This document shows, piece by piece, positions 58,730 to 64,000 of a stretch of 64,000 nucleotides of DNA. The position numbers and the translations under genes were made by a program. Under the pieces are notes generated by a model. That model ran no database searches and was not told the origin of the DNA. It saw nothing but the letters and a program-made list of their open reading frames with translations. Origin of the DNA: Psychrobacter urativorans (lineage in GTDB: Bacteria > Pseudomonadota > Gammaproteobacteria > Pseudomonadales > Moraxellaceae). Each line of letters opens with the position of its first letter. The first letter of the stretch is position 1. Where the stretch lies: assembly GCF_904846675.1 (NCBI RefSeq), contig NZ_CAJHBT010000008.1:39820-103819 (forward strand), read 5' to 3'.

Positions 58730-60040
58730 CTACAGCGCTTGCCACAACCCTTCAACATTAATAGCATCTGCTTTAATAGTCGGATAATCAGCAAAGGTTA
58801 ATTGATAACCACCTGTCGTATTCGAGCTAATCTGACAACGCGCCCCTAACGGAAAGCTTTGCTTACGTTCGATATGACCAAAGCGCATACCATTATAAAT
58901 AGGCAGTCCGGTCAGCTTATGCAATTGGCGAATGACGACCGACACATCATAACGCGCATCGTAGCTGTCCTCGCCCGCCCCTGATAACGCGCCAAATATA
59001 ATCGCTTGTTGATTTTTAAATATGCCGGCTAAATACAAATCATAAAGCATACGTTCAATACGATAAGGCTGCTCACCAACATCTTCTAAGAATATAATAC
59101 CGCCGTCAATACGGGGCAGATACGGACTGCCTGCCAGCGCTGATACCACGCTCAGATTACCGCCCCAAATCGTTCCTGTTAGTGTTTGGCCTAACATTTG
59201 ACTGCTATCTGTCATCAAAATTGTTGGTAGTTTTGAACTGGTCAAGTCTGCGTTTTTTACATCAATGCTCAAATTAGGATTAGTCAGCGCCTCGGTAAAC
59301 TGTCGGCAGCTACTCTCATCCGGTTGCGACTTGCCAAACTCGCTATATAGCATCGGCGCAGCGAGCGAACTCACACCCCCTTGCGCGAGTAACGCACACT
59401 GAATAGCCGTGACATCACTAAAGCCGGCCAGTATCGTCCCGCGCTCCTGCATAATGCGACCTAGCGTCTCCCAATCAATCATCGGCAGCAGACGCATCGC
59501 TCCGTAGCCGCCGCGCACACCAAGTAATAGTTTGGGAGCGGCAATAGCACCCGTCGCAATGTTTTGTAAATCACTCGCCCGCTGACCATCCGTACCGGCA
59601 AAACGCAGATATTGCCGACTGGTAATGTCAGAATTTTGAACCTTAAAGCCGGCACAGGCCAAACGCTGTAATGCCAATTGGTTACGTGCATCATCGCTGC
59701 CGACATTAGAGCTGGCAAATAGACGGGTCTCAATACTAGCTGCAATACAATTCGGGCTGGATAGTGTTGTCGATGATAAATGGCTGCCATTACTCAATGA
59801 CTGTCGTTTACCATTACTTAATGACATAGGCAAATCATCTTTAGTAAATACAGTATCAGTCCCTGCCAACTCTTTACTATTCGCTAAAGCTGCCGGGATA
59901 CTCTGCATCACCAATAAACTTACCCCAGTACCTATCCCTATTTTGGTCAGGAATTTCCTACGGCTTAGTTCAGAATTTTCTGTTTTATCAGTTGATGATC
60001 GCTGTAACTTTATCTGTAATTGCGGTTCAATTGCTTTCAT
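58730..60040 (-). CDS. LD-carboxypeptidase (S66) with a Tat-type signal
   Basis: A 436-residue member of the LdcA/MccF serine peptidase family. Segments: GVRGGYGAMRLLPMIDWE (typical R-G-G-Y-G...R-L-L), GFSDVTAIQCALLAQGG (nucleophilic Ser), FLEDVGEQPYRIERML (Glu), and MRFGHIERKQSFPLGA (His). The N-terminus carries SRRKFLTKIGIG followed by a hydrophobic stretch, a plausible twin-arginine signal, then a Ser-rich linker (about 75-105). Family role: cutting the L,D bond of tetrapeptides in peptidoglycan recycling, normally in the cytoplasm; here export is suggested. Confidence 0.85.
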   Translation of the reverse strand: MKAIEPQLQIKLQRSSTDKTENSELSRRKFLTKIGIGTGVSLLVMQSIPAALANSKELAGTDTVFTKDDLPMSLSNGKRQSLSNGSHLSSTTLSSPNCIAASIETRLFASSNVGSDDARNQLALQRLACAGFKVQNSDITSRQYLRFAGTDGQRASDLQNIATGAIAAPKLLLGVRGGYGAMRLLPMIDWETLGRIMQERGTILAGFSDVTAIQCALLAQGGVSSLAAPMLYSEFGKSQPDESSCRQFTEALTNPNLSIDVKNADLTSSKLPTILMTDSSQMLGQTLTGTIWGGNLSVVSALAGSPYLPRIDGGIIFLEDVGEQPYRIERMLYDLYLAGIFKNQQAIIFGALSGAGEDSYDARYDVSVVIRQLHKLTGLPIYNGMRFGHIERKQSFPLGARCQISSNTTGGYQLTFADYPTIKADAINVEGLWQAL

Positions 60041-60287
60041 GTTGTATTGTTACCTTGGACAAGTCATCTTAAAAATCATTATAAATTGCTTTTTCAATCC
60101 TAAAATTAGTTGCGCAACCTTTATTCATACCTACCTTTTTTGCTATCGTAAAACGGTATGACTGTCTACATAATCGATAGCTGCCATTACCAGCGCACAA
60201 TAAATAAGAGAATAATCACGTTTGGGGTAGCGCTATGCTTACTATAGTACGGACTCGCTAATAAACCAACAATAAGGAGTAATGATA

Positions 60288-60767
60288 ATGACGGACAAAA
60301 AAAATGATGATACTAACCTTAGTAACAACAAGCTATATAACGATAAGTTGAATGGTAAAAAAGAAGAGATGCTAAACGCCGCAAGAAATGAAAAAATGAT
60401 GGATGCTAATATTGAATATATCATTGAGAAAGAAGAAAAGCTGAAAGAAAAACTTAAAAAAAGCTCCCATCTTGAGCGCTTTACCACTGATGTCACCTTG
60501 TTCATAAGTTTGGTTAAGGACTATTCTCAAGGTAATTACCGCGAGATACCTTACAAAACCTTCTCAGCAGTCGTTTTGGGTCTACTCTATATTCTTAATC
60601 CTATTGATATCATTCCAGACTTCATTCCCGTTATTGGTTATATTGATGATGCATTAGTTATTGCGTTTTGTTTAAAAATGGTCGAAAAAGACCTGCAAAA
60701 TTATCAGACTTGGAAGCAAGAGCAACCATCTACTGATGGCACTGCTGATTCAAATGTGAATGAATAA
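60288..60767 (+). CDS. YkvA family (DUF1232) membrane protein
   Basis: A 159-residue protein. A long Lys/Glu/Asn-rich, probably coiled-coil N-terminal part (about residues 1-65) is followed by the DUF1232 core with membrane segment VVLGLLYILNPIDIIPDFIP and VIGYIDDALVIAFCLKMV. The P-x-D-x-I-P-D-x-I-P-x-x-G-x-x-D-D signature is complete. ATG at 60288 has AGGAG 8 nt upstream, so it is preferred over ATG 60282. Function of the family is unknown. Confidence 0.85.
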   Translation: MTDKKNDDTNLSNNKLYNDKLNGKKEEMLNAARNEKMMDANIEYIIEKEEKLKEKLKKSSHLERFTTDVTLFISLVKDYSQGNYREIPYKTFSAVVLGLLYILNPIDIIPDFIPVIGYIDDALVIAFCLKMVEKDLQNYQTWKQEQPSTDGTADSNVNE

Positions 60768-60816
60768 ATGTTTATACTTTTAAAAGCGTATAACACTCAT
60801 TATTAATAATAGTACA

Positions 60817-60862
60817 AACAACAGTACGGCCGATGAAACAAACATCGGCCGTACTGTTGTTT
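60817..60862. terminator. Perfect 20-bp hairpin, probable terminator
   Basis: AAACAACAGTACGGCCGATG pairs exactly with its complement around AAACAAA. The T-tract is interrupted (GTTGTTT), so termination efficiency is uncertain. It lies 50 bp past the YkvA-like gene. Confidence 0.6.
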
Positions 60863-60961
60863 AAAGCATATTAAAAAAGAATAATCATAAATCAATCTAA
60901 CTTCGAATGTTCAGCTCAGCCATATTCTAATCCATTGCAACCACTAGCGTTAACACTAGTT

Positions 60962-61267
60962 TTAATCAGGCACGTCATAACTCGATTTTTCTGGATTTAG
61001 CCCAAATGAATAGACGAAAGTAGCCACTAAGCTATTAACAATAATGAACGGTAAATCAATGGTGACGTGTCCGAGTACATAGCGACCAATTAGCCATGAC
61101 ACAATCAGCATAATAATAAAAAACCCAGCCATATATCCTAAAACAGCTGGATGTTTTAGAGTGTACGGCTGCTCTGAATCAGACTGTTTTTCCAATACAT
61201 AAGTGCGTATCGCCCAGCCAGCTGCATAAGCAAATCCGCCTAACACCACATAACTTAAAAAATTCAT
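60962..61267 (-). CDS. Small hypothetical membrane protein
   Basis: A 101-residue protein with three predicted membrane helices: SYVVLGGFAYAAGWAIRTYV (5-24), LGYMAGFFIIMLIVSWLIG (44-62) and LPFIIVNSLVATFVYSFGL (72-90). A polar loop (LEKQSDSEQPYTLKH) separates the first two, and the chain ends in the acidic tail PEKSSYDVPD. No family recognised. It is a single gene. Confidence 0.65.
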   Translation of the reverse strand: MNFLSYVVLGGFAYAAGWAIRTYVLEKQSDSEQPYTLKHPAVLGYMAGFFIIMLIVSWLIGRYVLGHVTIDLPFIIVNSLVATFVYSFGLNPEKSSYDVPD

Positions 61268-61425
61268 ATCATTTGACTCTATTACATGACTATTTTTATT
61301 ACATTGTTTCCTGCTAAATCATTTTACTGAACTATTGTTTTTATATCACGACAATTGCATTATCATTTCATGGTTAACAATATTGCCAACTTGTAGCATT
61401 GCTAAATGTTTTTTATACATTGCCA

Positions 61426-61992
61426 TTAGCTGCTCTCATTAACGTTATCAATAATGATGTTGGCATGGGGATTGGCCAAAATATCAGTATTAATCTCATC
61501 ACACTCTACCCGATAAATAGTATTTGCGCCCTTATAGATATAGGATAAGTATTCACTATCCAGTAGCGGGTCGATATTGGCATAGACAGGTTTGATATGC
61601 GCCATGACGAGCACTCTATCAGGACGCCCAATAACGGCATCAACATTATCAGGGTCAATAGAGAAAAATTTGGGTATCTCACTGTTATCGAGCACTTCTA
61701 ACGGTTCAGGTGTATCCCAAACACGCTTGGCGCTGGCAGGCTCTTTCATCTGCATGACCCATGTGTCATTTTGCTCACTGACTTTTATTTGTGCTGGCTC
61801 GTCATGACTGACCGTATAACACCCTGCAAAGACAGATAAATCAGGCTTAGCAGCAGTAATCTCACTATCTGTAGTCGAGTTAGTGTCATTACTATTGTCA
61901 CAACCCACCAAAAATAGCACACTGCAGGCGGTGATACTGGCAGCCAGCAGGGTGAGTTTTTTGCAAATAATGTCTGCGCGTCTGGTCATCAT
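61426..61992 (-). CDS. Putative lipoprotein, hypothetical
   Basis: About 188 residues from ATG 61992 (AGGA 8 nt upstream; an ATG five codons earlier is also possible). The signal has lipobox LVGC at about residue 31. The mature domain begins after a Asn/Thr/Ser-rich linker and contains FAGCYTVSHDEPAQIKVSEQ, WVMQMKEPAS and a second Cys near YRVECDE that could pair with the first. No family recognised. It is divergent from the rnhA-dnaQ fusion gene. Confidence 0.65.
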   Translation of the reverse strand: MMTRRADIICKKLTLLAASITACSVLFLVGCDNSNDTNSTTDSEITAAKPDLSVFAGCYTVSHDEPAQIKVSEQNDTWVMQMKEPASAKRVWDTPEPLEVLDNSEIPKFFSIDPDNVDAVIGRPDRVLVMAHIKPVYANIDPLLDSEYLSYIYKGANTIYRVECDEINTDILANPHANIIIDNVNESS

Positions 61993-62135
61993 AGGGTCAT
62001 CCTGCATGAAGGCGTTAAAAGGTTTGGCTAGCCCTGTTATTTTAACAGAAAATGAGTGCGCTGCTATTTTGATATGTGCTTTTGCTATTTTATATATTGT
62101 TTATAGATTGATAGCACCCATGTGCACAAGGGATT

Positions 62136-62144
62136 TGTTATAAT
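62136..62144 (+). promoter_or_regulatory. Extended -10 promoter candidate for rnhA-dnaQ
   Basis: TGTTATAAT: TG, one base, then a perfect TATAAT, about 137 bp before the start codon. The -35 region is poor, as usual for extended -10 promoters. Confidence 0.45.
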
Positions 62145-62280
62145 CAGCGCAGTCGAGCCGCTGTATTTTTACATGTACTCTAAGCGCGGTCATAGCGCAT
62201 CAGTACTATTGTAACAAGGGTGCCTGTTTTATCCCTTATTAAGCTGTTTATTAGACCCTTTATTGAGCCAATGAGTTTTT

Positions 62281-63909
62281 ATGCCAGATAATTTTATGTC
62301 GTCATTACCCTCTACCAAGAACCACGCTGCTGATCCAATGGCAGCCAAAATAGACGCCACCGTAGCCTATACCGATGGCGCATGCAAAGGCAATCCTGGC
62401 GCCGGTGGTTGGGGCGCGCATTTGATATTTAGTGATGGGCGAACCCAAGATTTGTATGGCGGTGATACGGAGACTACCAATAATCGCATGGAGCTGATGG
62501 GTGCCATTCAAGCGCTCACACACAGTCCGCGTGAGCTTAAAGTTGAGATTTGGACTGACTCAAGCTATGTCAAAAAAGGTATCACCGAGTGGATTGCGAA
62601 CTGGAAAAAACGCGGCTGGAAAACGGCCAGTAAAAAGCCGGTTGCCAATCAAGACTTATGGCAACAGCTTGATGCGCTTTGCCAAACGCACGATGTGGAT
62701 TGGTACTGGGTCAAAGGACATGCTGGGCACGCCGGCAATGAAAAGGCGGACGAGCTGGCAAATCTTGGTGTGACTTCTAGTAGTGACCAATCAGCGGTCA
62801 CGACTCATGACGATAATGCTAAAAAAAAAGTGCAAATAATGTCTAATAAAAATAAAGTAGCCTCTGACAAAAACCAGACAAACAGTAAGCAAGAAACAAC
62901 TAACACCGATTGGCTTCTTGATGATCCTCTAGGCTTTAATATGATGGATGATGAGGCCGATGAGCTTCTAGTTGATGATAGCAAGGCTCATGACTTTATA
63001 AATAATGCTATCCCGCCGATTAGTAATGATTCGATGAGTACTGATACTATGACACAGAATACTATGGCCGCGAATGAAGTGGTATCTGATAACGTTATAC
63101 CGAATGATATGCCAAATGATACGCTAAATGATGTGCCAAAATTCGATGGCGATACCAGTCGTGCTAATCCGCATTTCCGTCCATTATTGCCCAAGCCGAT
63201 TCATCGCTCTAAGGCCAATCGCCAGCTGATTATGGATACTGAGACCACAGGACTTGATCCGCTAAAGGGCGACCGTGTTATTGAGGTCGGCATTGTAGAG
63301 ATGATTGGGCGTAAATTCACGGGTGAAAAGCTGCACGTTTATATCAATCCACAGCGCGGCATGGATGAAGAAGTCATTCGCATTCACGGTATCTCTGAGG
63401 CATTTTTGGCTGACAAACCAACCTTTGATCAAGTCGCTGAATCACTATATGAGTTTATGGATAGTGCCGAGCTTATTGCTCATAATGCCTCGTTTGATAT
63501 GAACTTTTTGAATATGGAGTTCGGCAAGGTTGGGATGACAGACTTTGCGCAACGCGTGCAAGTCGTTGACACCCTCATTATGGCTAAGCGTCAATATCCT
63601 GGTCAGAAGAATAACCTTGATGCCTTAGTACGCCGATTAAACGTAGGCAAGCAAGACCGTACTTTTCACGGCGCACTATTAGACTCGGAGATTCTAGCTG
63701 AAGTCTATTTAGCGATGACCGGTGGTCAAGTGGCGTTAGCGATTGAAGAAGTCAGTCACTCTGATAACGGACAAACCACTCATGCCCATTTTGCCAGCCT
63801 TGCGGCGTTATTATTAGAATCCACTACAGACAGTACCGCCAATCAAAGCTGGTTTGCAAGCTTAGCCGATGAGTATCCAGAAATTAAAGCCCAATTAAGT
63901 CAATGGTAA
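62281..63909 (+). CDS. Fusion of ribonuclease HI and DNA polymerase III epsilon subunit
   Basis: A 542-residue fusion. RNase HI lies at about 25-165: [17 protein letters not shown] with Asp32, [10 protein letters not shown] with Glu71, [11 protein letters not shown] with Asp93, and [11 protein letters not shown] with Asp157. A linker (about 165-310) is rich in Asp, Asn, Met and Thr. The DEDDh proofreading exonuclease follows at about 313-480: [11 protein letters not shown] (Asp319, Glu321), [11 protein letters not shown] (Asp406), and [10 protein letters not shown] (His463, Asp468). A C-terminal part that should bind the polymerase alpha subunit completes it. In many gammaproteobacteria rnhA and dnaQ are separate neighbours. 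The linker starts with nine A in a row (codons 181-183). Confidence 0.93.
   Translation: MPDNFMSSLPSTKNHAADPMAAKIDATVAYTDGACKGNPGAGGWGAHLIFSDGRTQDLYGGDTETTNNRMELMGAIQALTHSPRELKVEIWTDSSYVKKGITEWIANWKKRGWKTASKKPVANQDLWQQLDALCQTHDVDWYWVKGHAGHAGNEKADELANLGVTSSSDQSAVTTHDDNAKKKVQIMSNKNKVASDKNQTNSKQETTNTDWLLDDPLGFNMMDDEADELLVDDSKAHDFINNAIPPISNDSMSTDTMTQNTMAANEVVSDNVIPNDMPNDTLNDVPKFDGDTSRANPHFRPLLPKPIHRSKANRQLIMDTETTGLDPLKGDRVIEVGIVEMIGRKFTGEKLHVYINPQRGMDEEVIRIHGISEAFLADKPTFDQVAESLYEFMDSAELIAHNASFDMNFLNMEFGKVGMTDFAQRVQVVDTLIMAKRQYPGQKNNLDALVRRLNVGKQDRTFHGALLDSEILAEVYLAMTGGQVALAIEEVSHSDNGQTTHAHFASLAALLLESTTDSTANQSWFASLADEYPEIKAQLSQW
62821..62829 (+). promoter_or_regulatory. A9 homopolymer in the rnhA-dnaQ linker, possible slippage site
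   Basis: Nine consecutive A encode Lys181-183. Reading shifted by -1 gives S-A-N-N-V-stop, and shifted by +1 gives C-K-stop. Polymerase or ribosome slippage here would therefore end the chain just after the RNase HI domain. Confidence 0.4.
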
Positions 63910-63927
63910 TTATTATTCGTTTTTATT

Positions 63928-64000
63928 AGGGTCTGTATAGAATTCAAATCAGCGGCAGCCAAATAAAGACACAGGCTAGAATCACAGCAGCTTCATAACT
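63928..64000. mobile_element. Edge of a probable IS5-family insertion sequence
   Basis: After the rnhA-dnaQ stop, AGGGTCTGTATAGAATTC looks like an IS terminal inverted repeat. It is followed, on the minus strand, by the end of a transposase-like frame. The element continues beyond the window; the exact border (about 63928) is estimated. Confidence 0.5.
63944..64000 (-). CDS. C-terminal end of a transposase (IS5-like), partial
   Basis: Eighteen residues, SYEAAVILACVFIWLPLI, then a stop at 63944-63946. The pattern small-x-A-x-x-LACxxIWLP is the usual end of IS5-family transposases (C-terminal helix after the DDE domain). The gene enters the window from the right. With so few residues the family call is tentative. 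Confidence 0.5.
   Translation of the reverse strand, partial: SYEAAVILACVFIWLPLI

Overview
The window looks like a chromosomal segment of Psychrobacter or a close Moraxellaceae relative (Gammaproteobacteria). The DNA is AT-rich. The order ndk-rlmN-pilW-rodZ-ispG-hisS-yfgM-bamB-der is the classic gammaproteobacterial one. Other pointers are hisZ-purA, surE-nlpD without rpoS, T2SS L/M genes, two long BetT-type choline carriers and several small proteins of Moraxellaceae type. The genus call is inference from gene content. Most of the window is core metabolism and housekeeping. There is no prophage, CRISPR array or defence island.

Layout. 0-7.2 kb, mostly minus strand: start of a membrane protein, gspL/gspM, sixA, gpsA with a long N-terminal extension, a nitroreductase, zapE and an alpha/beta hydrolase. 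7.5-11.4 kb: a small lipoprotein, xseA-xseB, and pncB facing them. 11.6-18.7 kb: a membrane-anchored Trx-MsrA-MsrB fusion, a glycine-betaine ABC importer (fused ProX-ProW plus ProV) and an aldehyde dehydrogenase. 18.8-32.2 kb: lipB, ppa, a tail-anchored small protein, dusB, two tandem BetT carriers, a HIT protein, a Moraxellaceae-type hypothetical, ilvD and a proton antiporter. 32.3-38.2 kb: nlpD, a broken surE, a small secreted protein, dacC and a heavily decayed hybrid sensor kinase. 38.4-49.1 kb: the large minus-strand ndk-to-der run. 49.3-55.5 kb: purA, hisZ, a DUF2237 protein, corA and folD. 56.3-58.1 kb: a sodium:solute symporter broken by a 7-bp tandem duplication, followed by an intact 44-residue membrane protein. 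58.4-64 kb: tRNA-Cys, tRNA-Leu, a Tat-exported LD-carboxypeptidase, YkvA-like and hypothetical proteins, an RNase HI-DNA polymerase III epsilon fusion, and the edge of a probable IS5-family insertion sequence.

How the genes work together. Osmoprotectant uptake is heavily represented (ABC ProX/W/V plus two BetT copies), which fits a salt- and cold-tolerant organism. Envelope functions are also common: BamB, RodZ, PilW, NlpD, DacC, LdcA, GspL/M. Three genes are broken: surE, the sensor kinase and the symporter. The symporter lesion is a clean 7-bp duplication that could be a recent or reversible event.

Most interesting signals: (1) the rnhA-dnaQ fusion carries an A9 run in its linker, and both alternative frames stop within six codons after it, so slippage there would release a free RNase HI; (2) the 7-bp duplication in the symporter; (3) the tandem BetT duplication, which carries its terminator along; (4) a gene-free stretch at 33.9-34.6 kb with two hairpins, one ending in a T-tract. 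No clearly new multi-gene system was found.
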